A DNA stretch of 64,000 nucleotides from Schistocephalus solidus (GCA_017591395.1 WEDG01002087.1:124001-188000); one strand, 5' to 3'; positions 22,850 to 36,316 are shown, counted from the stretch's first letter. Translations and numbers: made by a program. The notes: a model not told the origin generated them from the sequence alone.

Positions 22850-23215
22850 CTCGGGCCTCGATGACAGTGCTGTGAGTGTGTATGTGGGGTGACTGGCCAC
22901 AGGGCTGAGATTCAGTCTCAAGGACTGTGACCTCTATGGCACTCTCAAGAGCGTGAGGCTCGAGCAGGTCTTTCTTTGAAAACCTGGCACATTATGCGGA
23001 GAGAGCAGACCGCCTAGGGACTGTTTAGTTCTGTCAGTAACCACGGCCAAATTCACCTCCGGTTGTCTTGACGTTGCTCTGTCATTGGAGCCTTGTGGGT
23101 GAAGGAGGGAATAGTTTGGTAGATACTTCACGCAAAATCCACTGGTGCTGCGTGCACTCCATGGAGCCCGCGTTGGCCGTCGTCGCTCGAGATGGTCGAA
23201 CTGTCGTACATTGGA
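22850..23215 (+). mobile_element. Family F / LINE 3' unit, degenerate
   Basis: Contains GATTCAGTCTCAAGG and ATGGCACTCTCAAGAGCG near 22910-22955, and ends CGAGATGGTCGAACTGTCG at about 23190-23208, the family F terminus. The middle is diverged. Confidence 0.5.
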
Positions 23216-25479
23216 AGAACTAGTAGGACCGTTCTTAGCAATTAAGCAGGCCCCTGATTGCCTACTGCTCCGGACTTCACAAGTTGGCGCCTATCCAATA
23301 ACATATGAGAATACCTTTTGGCATGGCTGGGAAAGGTAGGCGGAATTAGGAACATAATCAGCGACATCTTCGTAGTTGCTGGTGATTCCGGGCATCCTGT
23401 AGACCTCAAAGAAGCTTTTCGTGTGATTTCTATGATCCCCCCGAGCAACTCTAAGCCACTGGGTAAGCGTTGGTTAACAAAAGCAGAAGCCGACGCCACG
23501 GGGTTACGAAATCCGGTCTTGTGCGCACAGAAGAACCCCATACAAGCTCCACGCTTATCGTAGTCAAAGGTTGACAAAGTGCACTAAATTATCCACGTCC
23601 TTTTGCTGACATTGGCTCTTCAGCCTCTGGTTACCTCCCCTTCCCTCCATATCCCCACGTTCTCCTTGTGTGGTAAGGCGAACTTTAATCAATTTAGAAG
23701 ACTAGTTGGCGAGCATACGCGTGCTATCGATAAATTCTCATCGGGCCAGTACATTTATATGGGAACGGAGTACAAGCTAAGACATACCAGTGAGTCGTGT
23801 TAATAAGGGAGTGGTGGTGATAAGAGCGACTGGTTGAGCGGCAGTGAGGGTTTGGTGGAGTTGTTCACGCGGGGAGGGGGGAGGGAGGAGATGGCGCGGC
23901 TTGCATGTAACTAAGCCTTCGTTGGCCCTGCTAAGCATGGAGCTTGTAGCAGGTTCTTTTGTGTGCACAAGACCACCTTTCTCAACCGGATGGTAGTGGC
24001 TTCTGTTGTTGCTAGTAACCGCTGACTCTAATTACTGACATGTTTAACTCATCCCCGTTCCCATATTAATATACTGACCTGAAGAGAAATAATGGAAAGC
24101 GAGCCTATGCTTATCAACTAATCTTCGGCCAATTTAAGCAAAGGACTAAGCCCGACTGGCCAGCACTGTTCAGAGGAGATTGAAATCGTCTTCCGAACCA
24201 CGTATATTAAAGGCGTACTTGGTACTTTTGCGTACAGGTTTCGAAAGCGGGTTGTCAACGGTCCGCCCTGTTAGCTTCAGTGAGCGTCACGCAGACTGCC
24301 TGCCCTGATTTCGGAGTCGGAAAACCAAATTTGGTGCGACGAGACCGTTAAGATGGAGTAGTCGATGTCACAGCTAAGACCGTCCCACTTTTAGTACACG
24401 CGGGGAGGAATGTTTACGTTTACTCTAGCACAGAGGCGTAACCGATAGGCACTCGCATCCCAGTCTCCGAGCATGTAATCGAGGAGTGACGCCCAAAACC
24501 ACCAGACGGATACGATTTCAGTCAGGACCGTGACAAGTGGGAAGCGCTAAGCGTAGGGCTGTACATGACAGCCACTTATACTCACTGTTCATTACATTTA
24601 CTGTTCTCCGTCCAGAAGCGATTGTTTCTGACTCAGTGGGCACTACGCTATGGTAACGACAATCGGCAATCGTGACGTAAAATTGAACCCCTTTCGGTCC
24701 TTCCGTATGCCTCCACTCCCACTAGGTTCGCTGCCTTCTCGACCTAACGAGATTCGGCTTTGCATTCTCCACAAAGCAACGAAAAGGGCCGAGCGCAAGC
24801 GTCCTTGCACCAATTACAAACTATTTCGTCCCAACACCCGTTGCGCCATCTCGTGACTCAGCCACCCGTCCGAATACGTGACCGACAGACCTCTTTCAGA
24901 GGCTGCAAGTGGTGTGTCAGGCAGGCAGGCAGGCAGATGACTAATATGGCCGAAGTGGCGTTCCTTTTTATGAAGGCGGTGGGGGAACTAAGAAAGAATT
25001 AATCGGAGATTCTTCCTCACCACCTCTGTTACAGCCACTGTAGTTGGAACTTTTTACACCTCTCTCCCACTCTCTCTCTCTCTCTCTCTAGCTCATTTTT
25101 TCATCCGGACTTGGATGTCTGTGTCACTTTTTCAACGCGGGTGTGCGCTGAATCACTGCACACAGACAACGTGAGGAAGAATTGCTTGCTGACGTTCAAA
25201 AGTGAACTGATTGGATGGTGCCAACCATGCAAGGACAAGAGGGACAGCGGAGGGGAGAGAGAAGAAGCAGAATGAGGAGGATGAGTATGAAAAGAGTTAA
25301 ACTGTGGCTAGCTCCCGTGCTCAGTCACCCCTAGTTTTACACCACTTTTTGGTACCTCGCATCGTTGACTGGAACGGTATCTGGACTCATTTTTCCCACC
25401 CAACAAATTTGGGCGCATTCTTGCTTTCACTTCAGCTTCAGTTGCGCACAGTTTTATTCAGCTGAATCACTGCAGAGAT
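23216..25479. other. No supported feature
   Basis: Frames of 60-110 codons occur on both strands (for example 23242-23577) without domains or good splice sites. Short CAGG and CT runs lie near 24918 and 25070. Confidence 0.4.
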
Positions 25480-25975
25480 GATGGCAAAACAAAAATTCCT
25501 TTGACCCACTTGTGAAACTCGGTGGCCTCGCCGGGATTCTAACCCACGCCAGCAAGGGGAAGGCTTTAGTGCAGCCAACGCTCTAGCCAACTGAGCTACG
25601 AGGCCCCGCCGGGAGCCATGAGTTTAATCACACTTGGGTCAAAGGAATTATTCAAATCTGCCAAAATCCTCTACTAATTAATTGTGCCTGGTAGTCATCT
25701 GGTGAATTCTAGATTGATTGCTTAGGAAATCCTGCATGGGCAGTCAGCTTGCTGTATCAGAATTGGTGGATTCCATGCGATGCAGTAAACTGGGCGTGTA
25801 ACTTGATCCAAGTGTGATTAAACTCACGGTTCCCGGTGGGGCCTCGTAACTCAGTTGGCTAGAGCGTTGGCTGCACTAAAGCCTTCCCCTTGCTGGCGTG
25901 GGTTTGAATCCCACCGAGTTTTTCACAAGTGGGTCAAAGGAATTATTCAAATCTGCCAAAATCCTCTACTAAAAC
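25480..25975. repeat. Family H: two inverted tRNA-like units with direct and inverted tails
   Basis: The minus-strand unit (25523-25606) and plus-strand unit (25838-25919) each read GGCCUCGUARCUCAGUUGGCUAGAGCG, then GGCUGCACUAAAGCC, a long variable segment CUUCCCCUUGCUGGC, and a T arm (GUGGGUUUGAAUCCCAC in the plus copy). The minus unit keeps a perfect 7-bp acceptor stem (GGCCUCG/CGAGGCC). The tail GTGGGTCAAAGGAATTATTC follows the plus unit; a near copy (CTTGGGTCAAAGGAATTATTC) also follows the 5' side of the minus unit. Class II tRNA-like shape, but repeated and with conserved flanks, so I call it a tRNA-derived repeat. Confidence 0.6.
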
Positions 25976-26264
25976 CAAAATTGACAACTTTCCATAGGTA
26001 TTTAGTGTCTTCCGTCGAGCGTGGTTTGTTTGGCAAGTGCTATGGAAGCTGCCACAAAACCAGCTCTCCATCTTAGCATGGTTATTAATGTGTTCCAAAA
26101 ATTGAAGTTTATATGATGGCCAAAGTGTTATCTGTGAGAAAGTAAACGACGATAGACTAGCTGCGAGACATGTCTCCTTCGGCGCGAGCTCAATGAGCCC
26201 TTCAGTAGAGATAGGTTAATCTTTCCCCTCCCCTCACGCGGCAAGGCAGCGGAATAGGAGCGCC

Positions 26265-26460
26265 CCGTAGCATTGGTGGCTTTGCGCTTAATTCCATTGA
26301 AATTATGGTTAGGACTAAGGCTTGGGTCAGAGTTAGTGGTATCATTAGATCACACGATTAGGTATGCCTCCTAAAATATGTGTTATTTCACTTGCTTTAT
26401 CGGGGTACGGAGTGGCTTAATACTCCCTTATTCTTCCTGGGAGACCATCTAACCAACACC
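26265..26460 (+). mobile_element. Family G, degenerate (weak)
   Basis: GGTGGCTTTGCGCTTAATTCC resembles the family G subterminal block, and ATGGTTAGGACTAAGG resembles the interior. Ends are unclear. Confidence 0.3.
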
Positions 26461-27540
26461 GATCAACCCTTGTAACTACTAATAACGCCCGCAAGTCGGA
26501 AATCGCAATCCCAGGGGTCAGCTTTCTTTGAAGCCAGTCTCGTGTCGTTTATAGCGTCTAAGGGAATTCGACCATTTGCCGTCGGGTAAACCAGATGCCA
26601 TCCTATTTTTTATAGCCTATTAGCAATTGTATATAAAATATATTTTTTGTATCTACTTTTGCAGCAATTATATTGCTGACATACGCCGGTAGACGAAACA
26701 AGGCTCGTTTTCTCACAACTACTATGCAAATGCGGAAACGAAAACAGTCAGTAGCTGGTGTGGTGATGAAGGCTGTCTGAATTTATTGCCTACTGGGCAA
26801 CTGCTTCTGAAAGAAACTTCGGGGAAAACATTAGTCACTGAATAGGAATGTGAATGCGGAGTCTTTTAGGCACCGTCGTGGCCACTAGTTTCTTATGAGG
26901 AGTAATCATCGGACAAAATATACATTGTTGATTAATCTTGGTGTTGTAGCCCATGCATTTCGTCCATTTCCAAGTTGAGAGTTCTGACATTTATCGTTCC
27001 TTTAAATGCGTTGATTGCTTTTCCTGCCTACACTTGGCGGTACTTTTGATCTCTCGTCGGTGGCATAACGTGTTCAAACGGCCTTGCGCAGTCATACCAT
27101 TTCCGAAAAACATCCATCGGCTTTAACTCATTCATTGGAATTAACCTCTGTTTACCGTACACAGTGTTTGTACGTCGATAAGCAGCTTCTTGTAGAAGCA
27201 TTGTTTTTCACAAAAAAATAGCCCAAATCCGGTCATGTTAGCTCACATTCCCTATAAAACCGTGGAAATGACTGATAAACTAGCGATTTGATTTTGAACC
27301 GGTTGATCCCAGTGCATGTGACGAAACCGGTATTAATTCAACACACCTCATAGTTTTCAGAACTCGAGACTGTTGAGAGTAGACAAAGTTACAACCAGTA
27401 CGATGATCAGCGTTTCTAGTTCCCGGTTTTATCTAAGGGGCCCAACTTACCAGCCCCTTCAGAGCCCCATGCAATTCTGTGTGCTCGTAATCACTTCGAT
27501 TTGCATCGAATCGGCGAATTTTGATTTTTCAGTATTTTAA

Positions 27541-27805
<265 letters not shown>

Positions 27806-28654
27806 ATGTTCGTCCTGTGAATCGCACTCTGGTATTGAGTAAATTTTACAGTTACTGACTCTTAACCACCCTCGTCCGCTTCTAGCTTTACTCTAACCTC
27901 TTAATTTCGTTTCGGTTGCGTACAGGAAATTCTTCTCCCTTTAATAGTGTTCACAAATGCAGGTTACGCTGCCAGGCGTATTTTCGGTGTGGATCCTAGC
28001 AAGCATTTAAACCAAAACGCCAGACATTTGTTGCGCCGGGCTTTGACCGCTAAGTATTGCGTCTGGGTTAGGTCCAGTTGTCTGTATGAAAAACCGTCTG
28101 TGATCAAAACAGGGAGAAAAAAAGGCGTCCTTCTGTTCTTCCTCTACAGTTGCACCGACTGTATGGGTGGAATGTAAACACGCAATGGACACGTCAAGGA
28201 CAGTAGGTTAGGCGGGTAACCTTACCCAATTATAGAAAATTAAATGCTCTCATTTGGGATATAGTAACTCAAGTGCACTCAATGTACTAAATTCGTGTCC
28301 TTCTTTTTGCGAGGTTGAATCCCACAAGAACAGTCAATCTCTTCACGATTTGCCAGTCAGTTAAAAAGGTTGAAAGCTCAACAATTAAAAATACTTGGTT
28401 TTTGTGATGGTCAGCTCATAGTGCTCTCGGCAGAGTTAACAAATAAAAGTGAAGGAGCTCATGGGAGGCGTAATAAAAGACGTTTCTCAAATAGTCCACA
28501 CTTACTGTAATCTCCTACAGTTTATATTGGCACAATAAACACACGTTCATGTCTAGGAACAGTACTATATAAGTAAACATATTTGGACGGAATGCAATTA
28601 CATTTATATCTTTGTATCTGGATAAGCCTCAAATTTCTGAGTAAGAACACTCCG

Positions 28655-28890
28655 GCGCAAGACAGTTCGACCGTAGCAAACGACGATGTCACCACAAGGT
28701 GTCCCACTAAGCAGGTGTAGTACTGGCCATTTGCGCGTGGATTCGTTCATATTGAGGGTCCTTGTATAAACGTCATGTACGCCCGTTCCTCCCTCACCCA
28801 CCTTGCTGTGATGGCAAGAAAATGTCAAGAAAACCGGAGATAGGCGCCGGCGCAGTGGCTATCGAAGCCAAACACCCGCCTATGTGTGCC
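28655..28890 (-). mobile_element. Family F retroposon, degenerate
   Basis: Opens GCAAGACAGTTCGACCGT, continues with GACGATGTCACCACAAGGTG and CCTCCCTCACCCACCTTGC, and has AAGAAAACCGGAGATAGGCG. Same order as in full copies. Confidence 0.55.
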
Positions 28891-30289
28891 ACACATGACC
28901 TGGGCCCCCCAGCCTATACCAGTCTTCGGTATGGGCGGCTTAAATTTCATCTTTGCGGGAGTACCGTAACGTCAACACTGAGATGGATCCATTTACGCCA
29001 GACTCTCCGAGATGTTCTACTTGTGCTCGAGACCGAATCAGAATTTATAAAATATGACATGCCTACTGATAAAAAAGCTAGTGGTGTAGGTTAAACTACT
29101 TATAGTAACCGTCACATTAGGAGGGGTCGAAAGAACGCGCTTTCCAAGTTGAAGAGGATTAACGGAGACCGGAAGAATGCGAATTATAAACATGATACTT
29201 GCATAGATACATTGTAGGAGATAATTTTGTAGTGGAAACTGATGGGAGGTGAGGGAGGGTACAGCATGTGCCTGCATGAAGATGCTTAAAGTATTGCGTG
29301 AGCAACTGAAGTAAAAAGACGCTGAACTACATATCTTTTCCTTGTATCTTGTTCTATGGAGGCTATTCACGAAAGAGGACCCTTTGTGTTGAGCCAAAAT
29401 CGGAAATAGAGTTCTAGTATATGTATTTGGAGTGAAAGGCAGCTCAAACAACAACCATTCAAACAGTTATAAAGGCAGCTGTGTTGGAACACTCCATCTG
29501 CGCTTTGAGACACATCGAGATGCAACAGAGGACGTGATGGCTGAAATACGACACCTTCAATGGGTACTCTGAGAAAAAAGCTAACCCTGCCACATCATAA
29601 CCTGCTGCACGCGAAACCGAGACGAGTGATGAGACGGCATCCAAGACTTGGCAAGACTTTCGCGTACCTAAAGAACGCTTTCTCATAATGGTCGAAATTA
29701 GGATTGCACACAAATAGAAACTTCCCTGTCCAGGTAAAAAAATGACTGAAGCCGTTTTGCGGCTAGGATAACACGACGATTACCTCGGATGTCGATGACC
29801 GGGCCCCCTCACCAATGAGAAAGAATTATGCCACATCTGAAAACGTGGCTGACTCGCTAGGACCGAAAAACGACGACATTTGCGTGCCAGTAACGGTTTC
29901 GTGAGCTGTGAACTTCGGGAAAACAATGAATTGCTGCCTGTCTAGCCTGTTGTTATTAAATCTATGATCCGTAGCGATCGAGCATGCCATATGACGAAGC
30001 ATTCAAGAAATTCATTTGGAAGAAGTGCTCATAGATTATCTGAAAAATCCCGTCTGTGAACCCACAGCGTCGCGTCAGCGTATGATTGTGTTTCTGTACT
30101 CAGGTAGTATTAACTGAAAAAAGGCAGAATAAGTCCAAAAGAGCTCTCTGTAACTCTACTGGCCTTTAGTCATTGATCAGAATAGTCCGGTCGCCAATCC
30201 CAGTTTATCCAAATTTGCCGTTGAGTATGTTTGTCCGCCAGAAATGCCTATCCCATTATCCCTCAACTTGTCAGCTTATATATATATAT
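28891..30289. other. No supported feature
   Basis: Unique-looking sequence; the 138-codon minus-strand frame at 29038-29454 has no recognisable domain. Confidence 0.4.
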
Positions 30290-30342
30290 AATTTTAATTG
30301 GTATGTAATTGTATAGAAGAAGATGGGAAGGCGTTCTCTGGA

Positions 30343-30416
30343 ACCAGGTGTTTAGTCAAATGGCGTTTCAACCGCTCACGTGAGCCCATCGTCTCTTTAG
30401 ATGAATAAACACCTGG

Positions 30417-30417
<1 letters not shown>
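30343..30417 (-). repeat. Short palindrome beside AT microsatellites with a hammerhead-like remnant
   Basis: ACCAGGTGTTTAGTCA (30343-30358) is inverted as TGAATAAACACCTGGT (30402-30417). The minus strand between reads AGACGA, GGGCUCACGUGAGC (a perfect hairpin), then GAAACGCC. (AT)n at 30421-30477 follows. Confidence 0.35.

Positions 30418-30420
<3 letters not shown>

Positions 30421-30477
<57 letters not shown>
30421..30477. repeat. (AT)n microsatellite
   Basis: 57 bp of pure AT dinucleotide next to the palindrome at 30343-30417. Confidence 0.95.
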
Positions 30478-30480
<3 letters not shown>

Positions 30481-30619
30481 ATTCTGAGAGACCCAGTGAG
30501 GAGCCGCAACTCTCGTTGCCGCATCATGTAGCAGCAGAAACAAAGACGGAACATGTTGGTGGGCTTTTAGTTAGTACATATGTCAGGAGTAAATTATACC
30601 GTCTTGGCCATATGCATAG

Positions 30620-30720
30620 GCAAAGACTAGGAAGACTGAAACGGTCATTTCTGGCTTATAAGCCGTACCTGTTGATTTGAAGTTAAACGCTCTAACCAGT
30701 GAGTATCGGGCTCGTTGTCC
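30620..30720 (-). mobile_element. Family A SINE, degenerate
   Basis: GGCAAAGACTAGGAAGACTG, GGTCATTTCTGGCTTATAAG, then GTTAAACGCTCTAACC and GGGCTCGTTGTCCCGCC. There is a deletion between body and head. Confidence 0.5.
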
Positions 30721-31171
30721 CGCCGTACTCCCGACATAGATACCAGCTAAAAGCCGAGACATGTTGTTCTGCTGCTCTATGACGCAGCAGCGTTGGGTTT
30801 GGCTCCTAAGTGGGTCTCCTAGCCTCCTCTACGTGGTTTATGTTATATGAATTCTAAAGAATATTCAAGCTACTAATTTCAGAAATTATTGATTCATACC
30901 TCGGTAAATGTAACCAAACTGCGCGACCTTGCGTATAAACGTGTTTTTTTCACTTTGCATGTATGATGTTACCAACCAACAAATCTCGTTGATTATTTAG
31001 ATAAATATTTGGAAGTAGGGGTCCGGTAGGTTAAATGTAAAGTTAATCCCAACGTATTAATTGGTAGTTGAATCGAAGTCTATCAAATTTTTTCCAGTTA
31101 ACCGTGTACTTCCATTCTGTAAACGAGTACTACTTCTAGTGATACACGTCTATATCGATTTGATTAAGTTA

Positions 31172-31290
31172 TAAAAAAACTCGGTGGCCTCGGTGGGATT
31201 TAAATCAATGACAGTTAACGCTCTGATCACTTGAGCCACGAGGCCTCATCGGGTAAACTGAATTATTAAACTCTGCACCTACATATCACA
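31172..31290 (-). repeat. Family H, third copy, degenerate
   Basis: AACTCGGTGGCCTCGGTGGG, GTTAACGCTCTGATCACTTGAGCCACGAGGCC, then GTAAACTGAATTATTAAACTC: same order as the minus unit at 25.5 kb, with the variable arm deleted. Confidence 0.55.
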
Positions 31291-33954
31291 ATGGTGCTTC
31301 CCAGTTGCCAGCATGGGTACGAATTGAAAATTCAAACGTGTGTTTCGCCAACTTTATATTGTTTTCTGTGATTAACTTTGTTCACCGCTGGTGGTTTTCA
31401 CGCGGTTCCTGTATCGCTGCACAGAACGCGGAAGTTGATGTTTATTTCACGATCGACACCGCTTGTCGGATGGCCTTAGTTTTCAGGGGGTTTTCAGTCC
31501 GTTGCACCTTCAGACTTATGATTACTTAGTAATCATCATAATGATAAGAATGCTCGCTTGGCGGCAGGCAAAGTTAAGCATATAACCCATAAGTAGGCAC
31601 GCGAAAATACCCAAGGCATCGACAGCCCGACGAATATGACCTGGCGACTTTGGACTCCTGCGTTTAACGAAAACATCTGATGCCTGCACAGAAGTTAAAG
31701 CTAGTCCCTATGGGTAACAGTATATTACCTGTCTCCACCGAATCTCCAAATGGTCATTCATTTTTGATCCATGTTTTGAAGCAATACTCTGGCCTAAGTC
31801 ACGCTGTTTAATCAGACTGTGGACCTTCGTCTTACGGTTGCAAAGATTAATCTAGTCAGTCATCTGTGTCTCGGTCATATTATTTGGCTTTCAAGGGTGA
31901 CATGCATGACTCCGGAATGTAGCATTTTGACTAGATATACAAATGTTTTGGTTTTCTGAGCGAACTCTTACCCCCCGACCTCGTAACCTTCGCTTTAGCT
32001 CCTACGTGCATATGCGCACGAAGGGAAGCACGTGTGCCTCCTGATCCGCTAATCCGGACTGTTTGCTGCCACCATTGTGGCTTTTGATGCTGTTGTTGGC
32101 ATGTTATCGAGCACCAACTTTAATCTCCTTCAGTTTCACGTCTTTCTTTTGGCGCCAGCGAGTGGTTATTGGCTGCGAGCCAGCCAGTATAAACATGCCA
32201 CTGGTTTTCAAGCGTAATGCGGTTTAGATAGGTATTTAGGTCTCAGCTATGGATCTTTCAGAATCGCTGATCGGATCTTACAAGCCAGCTCGTCACGGTC
32301 ACAAGAGACATTGCAATGGCAGTCAAGTTAAGACAACAGCAGTCACGCTCGCAGTCCTATGATTACGGTATTGAAACTTACTCAGTGAGTCCGAAAAGTC
32401 CACTGGATGGCAGCAGGTCTAGAGTTTCAACATTTTGAACGAAAAACACTGATGGTACGGGACTGCGAAGGACCCAGCCTACGGTAAACGAGACTGAAAC
32501 ATGTCATTTTAACTCTGAACTGCCTTAATCTACTAGTTTTACGTTTTTATGCAGTTTCGAGGCTACGTTACCGTACCGTATCGTGTCTTTCATCTCCTTC
32601 TAAAGTCAACAACCATGCGTGAGTCCCTCATGATGGGGGATACTCTATGCAGAAATAAGAAGGGGCATTCACAGGTCGAGGCCTATTGTGTATCTGACGA
32701 TTAGGTTAGTGGTAATTCTTGCACAGAGCTCTCCTTATATGCCTCGCCTTGCCGGTACGGGCAGGCTTTTTACAAGGGAAAGAGCGTCATATAATTAGAG
32801 CTGTGAGCAGGAATCTCCCGTCTCTGAAAATTGGTAGACTAAACCACTGCCGGACATGTCAGACACGCAATAAACCTCTCCCCGTGAATGTCGCTTCTTC
32901 TTTTGACATATCACATGGCAATCGCATTTTCACTATTATTAACATTTTATGTACTTAAAGTGGCTACCTAGGAACCTATAAGTCAACGCCACTGCGAGTG
33001 GACCATTTCTGATCCACCGCTATGGATATTTTGGTGATAAATAACGATTTGGTTGGGCTCTGGCTAAAGTAAGCACGCATGTCAGACATTTTGTGATTAC
33101 CGTGTGATCTTTGGTAGTCAAGGCTCCCCTCTGTGCTTTTTTGTTGTGCTATAAAGTGATCGGTTTTCACCTCGTTCGGGGATTTTTAAAGAATACAACT
33201 GTAACCATCTGGATTGTGCTTTCGAACGAGACATTGAGATTGGTAGCTAAAGCCTAAAAAGAGATCTGGGTGATGCTTACTCAACCAGTGGAATACATTC
33301 ACAGCATCTGGTTGTTGACACTGATACAGCACAAAGAAATGCACATTGATCTTCAGTGCGCCAGCACTATGGGCTTACAGAAATAAAAGATCAATCTCTC
33401 GACTTCTATTAAGCATTGAACAGCGCGGAACTTACATTTCCAGGGCAGCAGTCAGTGTTAAGCATTTCTTTCTCAGCAGACGGATTTAGCTTTTTTTAAA
33501 TAGACCGTTCTCCAAAAGGGGGACAATGGGGGCTGAGGACGGAGTCCGAATTCCCAGGCTCTGCTCTTTACTAACTTCAGATTTTATTCAGAGAAGCAGG
33601 CGAAAATTTGCTGAGTGATCTTGACAGACTAAATTGGTTGAGGACTACGGCCAACTTCTGCCGTAATTCAGCGCTGAAATTAAAAACTCGTGCAGCTACT
33701 GAATCCAACTACCGATTTCAAAACTAGCCACAGTTGTTTGACCACCTGAGTTATTAGGTCCCCTGCTTTCTGGCTTGTGAGCCTTCAAGGTGACCAATTT
33801 AGGAGTATATGTTGGTTCTAATCTTCTATTCGCGCTTCGGTGGAATGCATATGGCTCGGACACGTAAAAGCCAATAACAGGTGTTACCTAGAGCTCTGAA
33901 AACTGGGTAGTATCAGGTTTGTTTTGAAAAGCTTGCTTTCGAAAGGAAGGGGAG
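31291..33954. other. No supported feature
   Basis: Unique-looking sequence; no repeat paired with another locus in the window. Confidence 0.4.
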
Positions 33955-33965
33955 AAGAAGAAAAA

Positions 33966-33996
<31 letters not shown>

Positions 33997-34053
33997 AAGA
34001 AGAAGAAGAAGAAGAAGAAGAAGAAGAAGAAGAAGCAGAAGAAGAAACAGAAG
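33955..34053. repeat. (AAG)n microsatellite
   Basis: About 95 bp of AAG triplets with a few interruptions; apparent Leu or Phe frames across it are artefacts. Confidence 0.95.
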
Positions 34054-35077
34054 AAAGGGAAACTCGGGACGTAAATTCTTTTCACCCTGAGTGCGCTCAA
34101 CGACACTCATGAAATTTTAACGAAAATTCTGAAATACCTTTTCAGAAAGAAAGGATTACTTAAATTGGGTTATAATATTGAGTATCGACTACACAATTCC
34201 AAGCTATTTAAGACACGCCTGGACACCAGTTTTGTTTGCGCGTCTTTTGGGCCACCCGCAAAAACCGCAGTAGCTCAAAAATGACTGCTTAAGTCGTACA
34301 AATGTTTTCTATTCTATTTTAGTAAGTCTAAATATAGTTTATAGAAAACATGAGGATACTCATTCTTTTTGAACTCCTTTGATAGTTAATCACGTCTTCA
34401 TCAAATTTTATACTTAAGGGAAGCGTATATTTAGGATTTTAAAAGTTTTTTTTTCCATTCTTGATTATGTTGAGTTCGACCTGCCTTTGCACTTCTGTTT
34501 AGGGTTTTCGTTCTACAAGCTGTATGCCTTCCGTGTAAGGAATAGCGCAAATTCTTCTATGTCATTAAGAAGATACCATATGTTGCTCATAAAATTTTGC
34601 AAAGGTTGTGGACATCCTCGTTTACTTCATCAGGGGTATAAATAAACTACGAGATAAGATGCTAACTGAGTGACATTTTGCGGGCTTAACAGATTTCACA
34701 AATAGAAACTTTAATCTCGTAAGTTAGTCCTTTGTTTAGTAAAAAATGAAGTAGAATTAGTTGGCCATCAAATGAGCCCAACAAATAATATTCTTGCTTG
34801 AGTGTTCTATATAATAAAATTGATTTTGTAGAGACATCAAAAATCTGTGGGCAAAATGCATCCTACTTGAGTAATCATTTTGTTATCGACTACTGTAATT
34901 TCAGGCGATCTATTAGATATGCATTAAAATTTCCGTATCCTGACGTGTTGCACGATAACCGTTATCAATACCCAACTTAAGTGATCTTTCCTAATCCAAA
35001 ACGTGCTTCAGAATTTCAGGTAATATTGACTGTACTCTGCGTACTAGTTGTCGATAAAAACGTACTCGAAATCACAT

Positions 35078-35510
35078 CTTGCCCTACCCGTGGTTTTTAT
35101 TGATTGCGCGTTATCAACAAACAGTTGTCGCAGTGTTGCCCCATCCTACCAATGAGGGAAATTGGTTTACACGACGAAAGGTGTTTAGTTTGCGACATCC
35201 CCTCTTCTGGCTTCTGTTTACAAACGCACATCCATGATTCTATACGCAGCACCTTTTTCTACCTAACATCGCCGCGCAGGTACCGGCGCCTCTAGAACAC
35301 CGTTTTATCGCAGCTAGGCGGGGTAAGCGAATCTGCGCCGCCGCCAACTTCGACACACCAAACGTTGAAACGGCAAGCTTTCTACACAACGGATATATTG
35401 CACGCATTTACGATCGTTACACTAGTAGTGTTATATTCACATGCTTAAAGTACTAGGTAAAACAAATTTTGATAATGCGTCATGATGAAACTACGGGTAG
35501 GGCAAGATAT
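35078..35510. mobile_element. TIR element (MITE-like), about 430 bp
   Basis: Left end ATCTTGCCCTACCCGTGG (35078) and right end CTACGGGTAGGGCAAGAT (35491-35508) are inverted, and similarity continues inward for about 45 bp (GATTGCGCGTTATCAA against TTGATAATGCGTCATGAT). No coding sequence recognised inside. Confidence 0.6.
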
Positions 35511-36039
35511 GATGATGGCATCTCGAGTGCAGTTTTCTCGTAAACTTTAATGCAAACGCGTATGCCCGAATAGACCCCTCCGATGACGGCATGTCTTTAG
35601 GCATTGTGGACCGGCGAGGTAGGTCTCCTGATACAGGTATGCTAGTCTCACTGTGATTTATGCTCAAACATCCTACCAGGTGTATACGCGATAGGAGTGC
35701 GCCGTGGCGGGATGGGATGGTAGCTGGTTTAGCATCTACACAGTTAGACGCGTCACAAGAACGTGCGGTCTTTAGTAGTTTTGCTGCTAACATTGCTCAT
35801 AGCAGCCAGGGCAATGGGGAGAGCGCGAGTAAGATGAGCGTTTTAAAGGCTGATAACTAAGTTCAATACGGATGTGAGTGAGCGCTTCAAATTATCTCCT
35901 GATGTGAGGCGTGAGGACGGACAATATTCGCCACCGACCCGCTCAGCCGCAGCGGTGGCGACCGAAGACATGATCCCCAGTACTAGTGCCATGCTAGCGT
36001 GACTATAGCCCCAACAATCATTACGGTGCAAAGAACATG

Positions 36040-36306
36040 AAACCCTTGTTCGAATCCCAGTTTATAAGAACCTGGGACTACGTGTGGCTGGCTGATAACG
36101 GCTACTAGACCATTTTTGACTATCCAAATCCCCTTGGTCTCTGTTTTTAGTCATTCCGTTATCATTGTTGATCTCGATGTCACTGCCTGTGAGGGCTGTG
36201 GCGTGAGACCTCCGGCGCACAGGGACGGACATGTCCAGTAAACTGGTTGGTGAACGCAAATCTCACAATACCTAAGTAGATCGGTGAGCCGCACACTATC
36301 ATATAT
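36040..36306 (+). mobile_element. Family A SINE, degenerate, ending in an AT microsatellite
   Basis: B-box-like TTGTTCGAATCCCAG, body TGGCTGGCTGATAACGGC, tail end GATCGGTGAGCCGCACACTATC, then (TA)n. The tail is of the 49-kb subtype. Confidence 0.5.
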
Positions 36307-36316
36307 ATATATATAT

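Noticed and set aside
33888..34110. Poly-Phe and poly-Leu frames on the minus strand
   Set aside because: They come from the AAG repeat.
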